Part shown: in pieces, positions 1-6,697 of the stretch
Numbering within the stretch: the first letter of the stretch is position 1
Layout: every line of letters begins with the position of its first letter
DNA from: Candidatus Saccharimonadota bacterium
Lineage (GTDB): Bacteria > Patescibacteria > Saccharimonadia > Saccharimonadales > Nanosyncoccaceae
DNA length: 8,422 nt
Reading direction: 5' to 3'
NCBI GenBank assembly: GCA_017429465.1
Contig: JAFROU010000067.1
Coordinates: forward strand, 1 to 8,422
The notes under the pieces: generated by a model
The model's database searches: none
The model's input: the letters and a program-made list of their open reading frames with translations, nothing else
Told to the model about the DNA's origin: nothing
Position numbers and translations under genes: made by a program

Positions 1-51
1 ATCCTTGAGATTATTATTCGTAATTGGTATTAGAGGCATGTTTTTCCTCAT
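1..51 (-). CDS. Start of an unidentified gene, cut by the left window edge
   Basis: Only the first 17 codons are in view: an ATG at 49-51 (minus strand) opens a frame with no stop to base 1, beginning MRKNMPLIPITNN. A strong Shine-Dalgarno (GAGAGGAG, minus strand, 58-65) sits 6 nt upstream of this ATG, and the gap to the stop of the preceding gene is 16 nt, as expected for the next gene of the same leftward operon. A second in-frame ATG (37-39) has a weaker AGGA five bases before it and could be the true start. The product cannot be recognised from so few residues. The call rests on start codon, ribosome site and spacing, not on homology. Confidence 0.6.
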   Translation of the reverse strand, partial: MRKNMPLIPITNNNLKD

Positions 52-57
52 AATTAA

Positions 58-65
58 CTCCTCTC
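58..65 (-). promoter_or_regulatory. Shine-Dalgarno site of the left-edge gene
   Basis: The minus strand reads GAGAGGAG here, six bases before the ATG at 51. It is the main reason for believing a gene starts at the left edge. Confidence 0.65.
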
Positions 66-67
66 TT

Positions 68-2413
68 TTAACAGCTCGATTTCGTCAATATCTTTGGGGT
101 GATTAGTTCTATGGTCTTTTCGTCTAGTACTCCGTCATAAAACTTGTCGATAATTTTGCGAAATATTTTCTCGTCAGGGTTAGCTATAAAAAATAAAGTC
201 ATAGACGACCGAAGCTTTAAATTATCTGGGAATGGAAAGACTTGGTTAATATTGTCAACTTCTAGATTTTCTACCACGTTACAAAGCTTCAATAAGTTTC
301 GTCTTAAGGTTGCGTTTTCTAGATATGCTTTAGCTTCATCTAAATCTTCGATTCCGTAATACTCGGCATTGCTACTACTACCTAAACCTTTAAGCTGCGG
401 GAACGTATACCACATATAATGTCCGTATTTTCTACCAGCACTTAATTCTTCTAGCGCGCGTTGATGGGAAGATTCTTGTATCTTAATAAACCTATCTAAA
501 TCGTATTCTACGGGCTTAATTTTCGTCATCTTACGAACTTTTTCTAGAAACTTTTTGTCTAAAGTTGCATTACGCTGAAATTTAACTACCTTAATATTAC
601 TTTCGGCTATTTTTAAGGCCTGCTCCAGCATGTCTCTGATATTTTTGGTGTCGTCAAGATTAATAAATAATTCTGAAAGTTGTTTGATCAGCGGTAATTC
701 TCTTTCATCGGCAACACCGTCACAGGCTGCCGTAAAAAAGCTGAGCCTTTCTTTCTTAAATTTCTTAGTAAATTTATCGAAATCGTCGATTAGTCTTTGC
801 AAAATATAACTCTTAACGTCAAACGTGTTTCTACGCATGAGCAACTTCTCTAGGCAAGCTTCTTTCGCTTTTATTCGGTATTTTTTAGTTGGTTGACCTA
901 GTAGTGAATTAAGGACAATTTCTGCTTCCTCTTTTGAATCGCACCAACCAAGATTATTTCCAGCTTGTTCAGGCGGAAACTCGGATAAAACATTTGCAAG
1001 TTGCTTTTTGAGTGGCAATTTATTATTCTTTAGCCCAAAAATCCGGCTAGAAATCCACCATGGCAATTCCTTTATCTTGTCGTCGGGCAAACTTGCGAGG
1101 CTCTTCAAATATTCTCCGAGCTCTGGGTTTATATCTGTTAATTTATCATTGTCTATACAAAGTATCCAAGTTATAGCATCCATGAAGATATTTTCCTCTG
1201 AATCGTCACTCTTGCCCCATTCACCCAAATTCTCGTTAATTGCTTTGTTAATTTGACGCAAACTCTTCACTCTTGGCCAATAAAGATTATAGATTATATT
1301 CGTAAACGGTAAATCGTCTTCTATCTTTTTCGGTAAATAATTCCATATCTCATTTAATACCGACCCCGCCGTATAAAATAGCGAATCTTTTTCTGTAGTT
1401 TTTATAATATGACAAATTACCTCAAAAAGCTGAGTCACTGGCTTGCGGTCAGCTAAGAATAATTGGTTTCTCAAATAATATTCGGTGAATGCGGCGTTAA
1501 ATTTATCATCTAATATTTGCTTTCTGATTTTTTCGTCAGTTTCTTTTGTAAAATTTATCACCCGTGGTTCTTTGAAAAAGTCTATTACGTTATCGATGTC
1601 AGCAGTTTCCTTTATGGAGTAATGCGCATACTTATTCGCTAAGTCTTCGCCAGCTGCTTGAGCTATTGCACTAAGCAGGTTTTTAATGCTATCCCGAGCA
1701 GTGTTTATTAGCTCGGGAGTGAGGTTAAACTCAGATTTAATTGCGTCATTATAAAAACTTTGTTTGATAGGTAAATGTTCAATAATAAGCCTACGAAGCT
1801 TTTCTTCACCGATTATAGCGTAGGCTTCTTTTGCCCGATAGATCCCCAGCGTGGTTTCATCTGCCTCGCTAAAGCCATTATTAAACTGTAGATGATCGTT
1901 GAATTTCTGTGCAAGAATCGCGTTTTCCCATCTTTCGGCTGTAATTTGAGGAACATATCTATCAAAACAGAGGTTTGTTAAGGGCTGCAATATGAAGGAC
2001 TTATCAAAAAAGTAAAATTTCCGATAATACAAACTAATGACTGTTTGCCAAAAAATTTTGTCTGAAGACGGTTTTATTTTGTATTCTTTTTTGTCAACTT
2101 TACATATAAAAATTCCCGTATTTAGGTCTGGCTCCAGCCAATATTTAGTTGGCATAAAGACATCGCCAACCAAGAATAGTTTGGGTTTCAAATTTCTAAT
2201 AATGCTGCCGATACTATAAAAAGGCGAACTATAAGGAAAAACGACAAAGTCTCTCTTGAGAATATTGTGTTCAAAAGAATAGATTAACCATTCGTTGTCC
2301 CCACAGTGTTTAAAAATAGCCTCCGCATAAATAATTTCTCGCGTTTTAAGCCGATTGCAAAAAATATCGAATTCAGCTTGTTCTTTAATGATAATTTCTT
2401 CTTCGCCATCCAT
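68..2413 (-). CDS. Large protein of unknown function with a C-terminal DUF1810 domain
   Basis: A 781-residue protein. Only the C-terminus is recognisable: residues about 635-770 match the DUF1810 (calpastatin-like) family, with YDLDRF (637-642), AGRKYGHYMWYTFPQLKGLG (659-678), KLRSSMTLF (733-741) and NPDEKIFRKIIDKF (745-758). DUF1810 proteins are usually about 140 residues and stand alone; their biochemical activity is not established to my knowledge. The first ~630 residues are soluble and charged, with no signal peptide or membrane segment. A helical stretch around 558-585 (ACDGVADERELPLIKQLSEL) weakly recalls the DG...E pattern of TerB-like domains. The N-terminal third (about 1-150) is rich in aromatic and beta-prone residues and I cannot assign it. 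The ATG lies 14 nt after the Sel1 gene stop and has no clear ribosome site, so translation may depend on coupling. Likely cytoplasmic; function unknown. Confidence 0.85.
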   Translation of the reverse strand: MDGEEEIIIKEQAEFDIFCNRLKTREIIYAEAIFKHCGDNEWLIYSFEHNILKRDFVVFPYSSPFYSIGSIIRNLKPKLFLVGDVFMPTKYWLEPDLNTGIFICKVDKKEYKIKPSSDKIFWQTVISLYYRKFYFFDKSFILQPLTNLCFDRYVPQITAERWENAILAQKFNDHLQFNNGFSEADETTLGIYRAKEAYAIIGEEKLRRLIIEHLPIKQSFYNDAIKSEFNLTPELINTARDSIKNLLSAIAQAAGEDLANKYAHYSIKETADIDNVIDFFKEPRVINFTKETDEKIRKQILDDKFNAAFTEYYLRNQLFLADRKPVTQLFEVICHIIKTTEKDSLFYTAGSVLNEIWNYLPKKIEDDLPFTNIIYNLYWPRVKSLRQINKAINENLGEWGKSDDSEENIFMDAITWILCIDNDKLTDINPELGEYLKSLASLPDDKIKELPWWISSRIFGLKNNKLPLKKQLANVLSEFPPEQAGNNLGWCDSKEEAEIVLNSLLGQPTKKYRIKAKEACLEKLLMRRNTFDVKSYILQRLIDDFDKFTKKFKKERLSFFTAACDGVADERELPLIKQLSELFINLDDTKNIRDMLEQALKIAESNIKVVKFQRNATLDKKFLEKVRKMTKIKPVEYDLDRFIKIQESSHQRALEELSAGRKYGHYMWYTFPQLKGLGSSSNAEYYGIEDLDEAKAYLENATLRRNLLKLCNVVENLEVDNINQVFPFPDNLKLRSSMTLFFIANPDEKIFRKIIDKFYDGVLDEKTIELITPKILTKSSC

Positions 2414-2427
2414 GCTTATAGTTATTG

Positions 2428-3738
2428 TTATTTCAGTTTCTTTTCTAGCTTCTCAATATCCTTTTCGAGTTCCTTCTTAAACTTCCATATATCTTCATCA
2501 TCGTCGGATTCATTTGCTAACTTTCTCGCTTCATCATAAAGTTTCCAAGCAAACAGGCGATCTCTCTCCACTATTTTGCCTTTTTCGTAAATTTTTGCGA
2601 GGCTTGCCGTCGCGTAAGCATCACCATGAGAATGCGCTTTCCGATAATACTTTAAAGCTTTCTTTTCATCTTTTGCCACACCATCCCCTTTCATATAAAT
2701 GTTCCCGAGATTACACTCTGCATAACGGCCTAAACTGCCTTCTTCCGCTGCCCTCTCGTAATATCTAATTGCGGTTTTTATATCTTTTTTGAGTGAAGCA
2801 TAACCGTTTTGAGTAAAGACTCCTAAATTATAATATGCATCTGCCTGGTTCCACCTTTCGGCAAGATAGGTATAAATTTTGTAAGCCATTTTTCGATTCC
2901 GCTTGTAACCGTTTCTGCCCTCAGTTAGAGCGTAGGCATAACCGAACAGTGCATTTATGATTTTCTCACCGTTAACTCTATCCCAGTAATTCTTATGGTG
3001 TGCAAATTTCTTGTCTTTCTCTAATTTTTGGGTAATTTTTGCTGCTAGTTTGGTCTGCTCGCCTGCACACTCAACCCATCTAACATATCCGCCTACATCA
3101 ATATACATGGCCATATTTTGGTCTTTTTGCGGTAAACAAACTAGCAAAATTCGCTTACGTTCCTTATTAAAAATTTGCTCAAACTCTTTGGTGGAGACCT
3201 TGCCAGAATAACTATCAATCACCAAGACCTTCATCCTATCTAATAGTGCCTTTGCCTCATCTTCATCGTCGCGATACTCTCGCAAAGAATCATCACCATA
3301 CAACATATCACAACATTCGCGAAATCGACTAATGCAGGATTCCAAAGCTGCGTCTAGCTTGTTAAAGGATTTCTCCCAACCGTCTAGATTGTTATGAGAG
3401 AGTAGCCAAAGCGTCTTTTTGTATAACTCGATTTGCCGGCCAGCAACTCTACCAAAATCATAAATTGGCCAATCTTTTTCGCCTTTTTCCAGAATACTTT
3501 TTTTGGCTTCAATGGCTTGCTTATAATATTTCTGATTTATTCTCACTAGGTGATAACGATAATCGGGGTAAATAACTTCATATTTAGTTTTATCATTTTT
3601 TAAACTTTTAGTGCGGACAAAATGATATTTACCATCTTTTGTGACAATGAAATCGTCCGAATCGTCTATATTGTCGAACGAGACTCGAAATACGATTTCG
3701 TCGGAGTTGGTCTTTTTTGTAGTTGTAGTTTTTCTCAT
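2428..3738 (-). CDS. Sel1-like repeat protein
   Basis: A 436-residue soluble protein with no signal peptide or membrane segment. The C-terminal half carries Sel1-like (TPR-related) helix pairs: a degenerate one at about 278-310 (MAYKIYTYLAERWNQADAYY), then clear repeats at about 300-335 (AYYNLG...AIRYYERAAEEG), 339-372 (CNLGNIYMKGDGVAKDEKKA then LKYYRKAHSHG) and 374-407 (ATASLAKIYEKG...AWKLYDEA). Such repeats are protein-binding scaffolds. The end (about 410-436) is a charged, probable coiled coil. The first ~270 residues match nothing I know; they open with a Thr/Lys-rich tail and contain a beta-prone segment near 195-223. It lies between the GIY-YIG gene (50 nt upstream) and the DUF1810-fusion gene (14 nt downstream), so it may be the adaptor of that set. 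That role is inference. Confidence 0.88.
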   Translation of the reverse strand: MRKTTTTKKTNSDEIVFRVSFDNIDDSDDFIVTKDGKYHFVRTKSLKNDKTKYEVIYPDYRYHLVRINQKYYKQAIEAKKSILEKGEKDWPIYDFGRVAGRQIELYKKTLWLLSHNNLDGWEKSFNKLDAALESCISRFRECCDMLYGDDSLREYRDDEDEAKALLDRMKVLVIDSYSGKVSTKEFEQIFNKERKRILLVCLPQKDQNMAMYIDVGGYVRWVECAGEQTKLAAKITQKLEKDKKFAHHKNYWDRVNGEKIINALFGYAYALTEGRNGYKRNRKMAYKIYTYLAERWNQADAYYNLGVFTQNGYASLKKDIKTAIRYYERAAEEGSLGRYAECNLGNIYMKGDGVAKDEKKALKYYRKAHSHGDAYATASLAKIYEKGKIVERDRLFAWKLYDEARKLANESDDDEDIWKFKKELEKDIEKLEKKLK

Positions 3739-3741
3739 GTT

Positions 3742-3752
3742 ATCACCTCCTT
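3742..3752 (-). promoter_or_regulatory. Full-length Shine-Dalgarno site of the Sel1 gene
   Basis: The minus strand reads AAGGAGGTGAT, the exact complement of the usual 3' end of bacterial 16S rRNA over 11 bases, with the GGAGG core 7 nt before the ATG. It fixes the start of the Sel1 gene and predicts strong initiation independent of the upstream gene. Confidence 0.9.
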
Positions 3753-3788
3753 AATTTCAAACTACGTCTCGTTATTCAAAAATAAAGT

Positions 3789-4763
3789 CTAATTAGCGTT
3801 ATAACCAAACTCTCGGGTCCCTAAAACATTTTTCCAATACGATTCGCGAGCAATAACATATTCTTTTGGAGTATCCTTATCAAAAGTCTCGAGCAATGAA
3901 TACTGAAAATTCTCCTCAATATATTTTTTTCCTTTATTGCTTTTAATGATTTCCTGGAATTGTTTGTTTGGATAGCCTACGCTTTCTTCATCTTCAATAT
4001 CATCACTGACTTCACGGATATTTCCAGGATTTTCTACATAAGTGTTCCAACGATTATATATTCCATTTTGTCCGTAAGCTGCGCCCACATATTGTTTGCC
4101 ATTTTTAGTATCAGTGATCACGTATACACCTTTTCTGGCCTTTAAATTTCTAACCCAATCCGGAGCTTTTAATTTATGTTCCAATTCCTTGTAGGATAGT
4201 CTAACCAAATCATACCCAGGAAATGCTTCACTAGCCGGGATACTTAAAATTTCTGCAACGCTTATCTTCTTGATAATCTCTGGGTTAGTGCGCACCGGGT
4301 TGGTCCCTTGCTTATCTTCGTACGACACAACCAATCTACCAATATATGGTGCATACTCTATCAAATCCTCCTTCACGACAATCGATTTATCATCATTCTT
4401 CACTCGAAAAGCAGCCATCAACAAATGCGTATGTTTACCATATGGATAAGGAATAAAACTAAAAGCTATATCGTCAGCAAACAAACGTTGCATGCCTTCC
4501 CCTCGAATAGTCATCATATTTTCAAAAAACTTCGATTCTCCATTTACGTAGCCCTCAAAAAACTCTTCATTGCTCTTAAAATAGTGCGGCGTATCACCAA
4601 GCAATTTACGAGTTTCTGTTGCTTGGTCATCTGGAATATAATCCCATTTATTATGGAAAACCAGTCTCACGGTCTCATTTTTGAACTTATCTAAATTCAG
4701 GATATCCCAAAAACTAATTTTTGCAGAATCATCAGATTTATATTTAGTCGGAAGTTTATTCAT
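3789..4763 (-). CDS. GIY-YIG family endonuclease with an N-terminal domain
   Basis: A 324-residue protein. The C-terminal part (about 208-324) is a GIY-YIG nuclease domain: GVY (212-214) and YVG (225-227) form the signature pair, Arg238 lies in GIYNRW, and Glu307 in ARESYWKNVLGTREFGYNAN is the expected metal-binding acid. All key residues are present, so activity is likely. The layout (AYG..GIYNRW..Y, then NFQYSLLE, then E..WK..LG.REFG.N) matches a widespread group of stand-alone GIY-YIG proteins with a ~200-residue N-terminal domain, not UvrC. The N-terminal domain here has a beta-rich stretch at about 97-150 and may choose the target; I cannot name it. The start is set by AAGGAGA five bases before the ATG. 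It begins 12 nt after the encoded CCA of tRNA-Val and is probably cotranscribed with it. Restriction, defence or mobile-element roles are all possible. Confidence 0.88.
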   Translation of the reverse strand: MNKLPTKYKSDDSAKISFWDILNLDKFKNETVRLVFHNKWDYIPDDQATETRKLLGDTPHYFKSNEEFFEGYVNGESKFFENMMTIRGEGMQRLFADDIAFSFIPYPYGKHTHLLMAAFRVKNDDKSIVVKEDLIEYAPYIGRLVVSYEDKQGTNPVRTNPEIIKKISVAEILSIPASEAFPGYDLVRLSYKELEHKLKAPDWVRNLKARKGVYVITDTKNGKQYVGAAYGQNGIYNRWNTYVENPGNIREVSDDIEDEESVGYPNKQFQEIIKSNKGKKYIEENFQYSLLETFDKDTPKEYVIARESYWKNVLGTREFGYNAN

Positions 4764-4767
4764 GGGC

Positions 4768-4774
4768 TCTCCTT
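4768..4774 (-). promoter_or_regulatory. Shine-Dalgarno site between tRNA-Val and the GIY-YIG gene
   Basis: The minus strand reads AAGGAGA, beginning one base after the tRNA CCA end, with AGGAG 5 nt before the ATG at 4763. The whole leader between tRNA and start codon is 12 nt. Confidence 0.85.
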
Positions 4775-4775
4775 A

Positions 4776-4852
4776 TGGTGGACCTTGCTGGGCTCGAACC
4801 AGCGACCTTACGAATGTGAATCGTACGCTCTAGCCAACTGAGCTAAAGGTCC
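4776..4852 (-). tRNA. trnV: tRNA-Val (anticodon CAC)
   Basis: A complete cloverleaf of 77 nt on the minus strand including an encoded CCA. Acceptor GGACCTT (4846-4852) pairs fully with AAGGTCC (4780-4786), with discriminator A. The D-arm is GCTC/GAGC around AGTTGGCTA. The anticodon stem TACGA/TCGTA encloses the loop TTCACAT, giving anticodon CAC, which reads GUG valine codons. The variable loop is AGGTC, and the T-arm is GCTGG/CCAGC around TTCGAGC. All four stems are perfect, so there is no sign of decay. It lies divergent to prfA, 23 bp away, and just upstream of the GIY-YIG gene on the same strand. Confidence 0.96.
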
Positions 4853-4859
4853 GCACATG

Positions 4860-4872
4860 TGTTATAATAACA
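4860..4872. promoter_or_regulatory. Palindromic bidirectional extended -10 promoter
   Basis: The sequence TGTTATAATAACA is a palindrome except for its central base. On the plus strand it gives an extended -10, TGT-TATAAT (4860-4868), with a perfect hexamer at 4863-4868. On the minus strand it gives TGT-TATTAT (4872-4864). The minus direction also has a good -35, TTGAAA (plus coordinates 4887-4892), at an ideal 17-bp spacing, lying inside the first codons of prfA; it would start RNA near 4856-4858, about 5 nt before the mature tRNA. The plus direction has no recognisable -35 and would start near 4874-4876, at the prfA ATG. Confidence 0.75.
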
Positions 4873-4875
4873 TAT

Positions 4876-5928
4876 ATGGAAGTAAATTTCAAAAACTTAG
4901 AGACGGAGGCTCAAGAGATTGAGCGGTTTTTAGCGCAGCCAAATTCTTATGCTGATAGTAACTTCGCAGCTAAGTCTCGTCGTTTAGCAGAGATTAAAGA
5001 TATCCTAGAATTAGCTCATGGTGTTGAGACAAAAAAGCAAAACTTAAAAGAAGCGCATGAGTTTGCTAACGATCCAGAACTAGGCGCAGTAGCACAAGAA
5101 GACATTGAGCGTTTGACTAAAGAAATTACTGCTGACGAAGCTAAGTTAGAAGAAATGCTTTTGCCACGTGATCCAGAAGATGATAAGCCAGCCATTATTG
5201 AAATTCGTGCTGGTGCTGGTGGTGATGAAGCTTCCCTATTTGCTGGTGAGTTGTACCGTATGTATTTAAAATATGCCGAAGGCCACGGTTTAAGAGCTGA
5301 ACTTATTTCGCAGAACGAAAATGAAGCTGGCGGTATGAAGGAAGTGATTTTTAAGGTTACTGGTGATCGCCCTTACGGACAATTAAAATTTGAAGGCGGT
5401 GTGCATCGTGTACAGCGCGTGCCGGTAACGGAATCACAAGGGCGCATTCATACTTCTACTGCTACAGTAGCAGTTTTGCCAGAAGCTTCAGAAGAAGATT
5501 TAGAAATTAAACCAGAAGATTTACGCATTGATATTTATCGTTCTGGTGGTCATGGTGGTCAAGGTGTAAACACGACTGATTCGGCTGTGCGCATTACACA
5601 CTTACCAACTGGTTTAGTAGTTGCTATGCAGGATGAACGTTCGCAACAGCAAAACCGTGTGAAGGCAATGGCGGTTTTGCGCTCAAGATTGCTTGACCGT
5701 AAAAAAGAAGAAGATATGAAAAACGCTTCTGCGGCACGTAAATCCTTGATTGGCACAGGTGATCGTTCAGAAAAAATTCGTACTTATAATTTCCCACAAG
5801 ACCGTATTACTGATCACCGTATTCATTACTCTCGCTCTAATGTGGCGGCGGCGATGGACGGAGACATTGATGATTTAATCGAAGAATTAACTAAACATGA
5901 ACGTGAACTCATGGCTCTCGAAAGCTAA
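4876..5928 (+). CDS. prfA: Peptide chain release factor 1 (RF1)
   Basis: A 350-residue class I release factor of ordinary RF1 length. In the ribosome it reads UAA and UAG and triggers release of the finished protein. Visible features are an N-terminal helical domain 1 (about 1-100), the [19 protein letters not shown] block (112-130), the stop-codon-reading PxT motif as PVT (183-185) within [18 protein letters not shown], and the catalytic GGQ (227-229) within [23 protein letters not shown] rather than SPF marks RF1, not RF2. The ATG follows a perfect TATAAT by seven bases and has no Shine-Dalgarno, which suggests a leaderless message. prmC overlaps its end by 32 nt. Nothing looks truncated. 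Confidence 0.98.
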   Translation: MEVNFKNLETEAQEIERFLAQPNSYADSNFAAKSRRLAEIKDILELAHGVETKKQNLKEAHEFANDPELGAVAQEDIERLTKEITADEAKLEEMLLPRDPEDDKPAIIEIRAGAGGDEASLFAGELYRMYLKYAEGHGLRAELISQNENEAGGMKEVIFKVTGDRPYGQLKFEGGVHRVQRVPVTESQGRIHTSTATVAVLPEASEEDLEIKPEDLRIDIYRSGGHGGQGVNTTDSAVRITHLPTGLVVAMQDERSQQQNRVKAMAVLRSRLLDRKKEEDMKNASAARKSLIGTGDRSEKIRTYNFPQDRITDHRIHYSRSNVAAAMDGDIDDLIEELTKHERELMALES

Positions 5929-6697
5929 AACTTATAAAGTAGACCGTTTAGACGCTGAATTAATTTTGCTTAATGCTATTAAGAAGGACGATCGAAGTTT
6001 TTTGGTGGCGCATGATGACTTTGAGATTCCAGAAGACGAAGTTTCTAATGCATTTAGCAACTTGGTTCTAAGGGAGCGCGGTATACCGCTAGCCTATGTG
6101 CTTGGCTACAAAGAATTTTACGGCCGAAAATTTCAAGTTATCCTAGATAACAAAAAGGTTTTAATTCCCCGTCCGGAGTCCGAGGCTATAATCGATTTAG
6201 CAAAGGGCTTAAATCCAAAAACAATTATTGATGTTGGCACTGGTAGCGGATGTCTAGCTATTACCTTGGCACTAGAGATTCCTGATGTGAAGGTCCATGC
6301 ATTAGACAAAGATTCTTGCTGTGAAGATTTTGTGAAAAATAATGCCAAGTGCTTGGGTGCGAATAATATTACTGTGGCAATTGGCGATTTACTATCCGAC
6401 GTAGATATAAAGGATCAAGTCGATTTGATTGTGGCGAACTTACCTTATGTGGATGAAAACTGGGGTTGGCTAAATAAAAAGCAATTAGCTTTTGAACCAA
6501 AAACTGCGCTTTACGCCAAGGATGGTGGATTAGAACTAATCAAAAAGTTAATTGATCAAATCGTTGTAAAGAAGGCTACGCATTATCTTATTTTGGAAGC
6601 GGATCCTTGCCAACACGATGAGATAAAAAAATATGCTTCAAAGTGTGGTTTGAAGCATATTAAAACCAATGGTTTTGCGTTAGCTTTTGTCTGCTGA
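5897..6697 (+). CDS. prmC: Release factor glutamine N5-methyltransferase
   Basis: A 266-residue PrmC (HemK), slightly shorter than the usual ~280. It uses S-adenosylmethionine to methylate the GGQ glutamine of release factors. The N-terminal substrate-binding helices cover about 1-75 ([20 protein letters not shown], then [15 protein letters not shown]). LIPRPESE is at 89-96. The cofactor motif DVGTGSG is at 112-118. The active-site motif, usually NPPY, reads NLPY at 181-184. The ATG lies inside prfA (overlap 32 nt), but the family alignment starts at once after it, so the overlap looks real and predicts translational coupling; no strong ribosome site is seen. The stop is TGA. The tail overlaps htrA by 18 nt and contains the htrA terminator hairpin. 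Confidence 0.95.
   Translation: MNVNSWLSKAKTYKVDRLDAELILLNAIKKDDRSFLVAHDDFEIPEDEVSNAFSNLVLRERGIPLAYVLGYKEFYGRKFQVILDNKKVLIPRPESEAIIDLAKGLNPKTIIDVGTGSGCLAITLALEIPDVKVHALDKDSCCEDFVKNNAKCLGANNITVAIGDLLSDVDIKDQVDLIVANLPYVDENWGWLNKKQLAFEPKTALYAKDGGLELIKKLIDQIVVKKATHYLILEADPCQHDEIKKYASKCGLKHIKTNGFALAFVC
6625..6661 (-). terminator. Intrinsic terminator of the htrA transcript, inside prmC
   Basis: An inverted repeat with arms 6630-6642 and 6649-6661 forms a perfect 13-bp stem (core ATATGCTTCAAA/TTTGAAGCATAT) around a 6-nt loop. On the minus strand the stem runs straight into a U tract (complement of the A run at 6625-6630). It starts 19 bases after the htrA stop codon. The stem is A/T-rich but long. 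On the plus strand it is followed by TAAAACC, so it is not a terminator for prmC. It covers roughly PrmC residues 245-255. Confidence 0.85.

Noticed and set aside
3739..3788. A separate promoter or terminator in the 50-nt gap between the GIY-YIG and Sel1 genes
   Set aside because: No hairpin with a U tract and no good -35/-10 pair is seen. Only the Shine-Dalgarno is clear.
144..4694. Plus-strand open frames opposite the left-hand genes (for example 144-359, 1008-1256, 2306-2539, 4308-4694)
   Set aside because: They are antisense to well-supported genes, have odd composition and no recognisable motif or ribosome site.
4776..4852. tRNA-Val as a decayed or chimeric copy left by integration
   Set aside because: All stems pair perfectly and CCA is encoded, so the gene looks functional.
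6630..6661. The hairpin as a terminator of prmC
   Set aside because: It lies before the prmC stop, and no U tract follows on the plus strand. No convincing rightward terminator was found after 6697.
6692..6697. Use of an alternative code with UGA as glycine
   Set aside because: prmC ends naturally at TGA at the expected family length.
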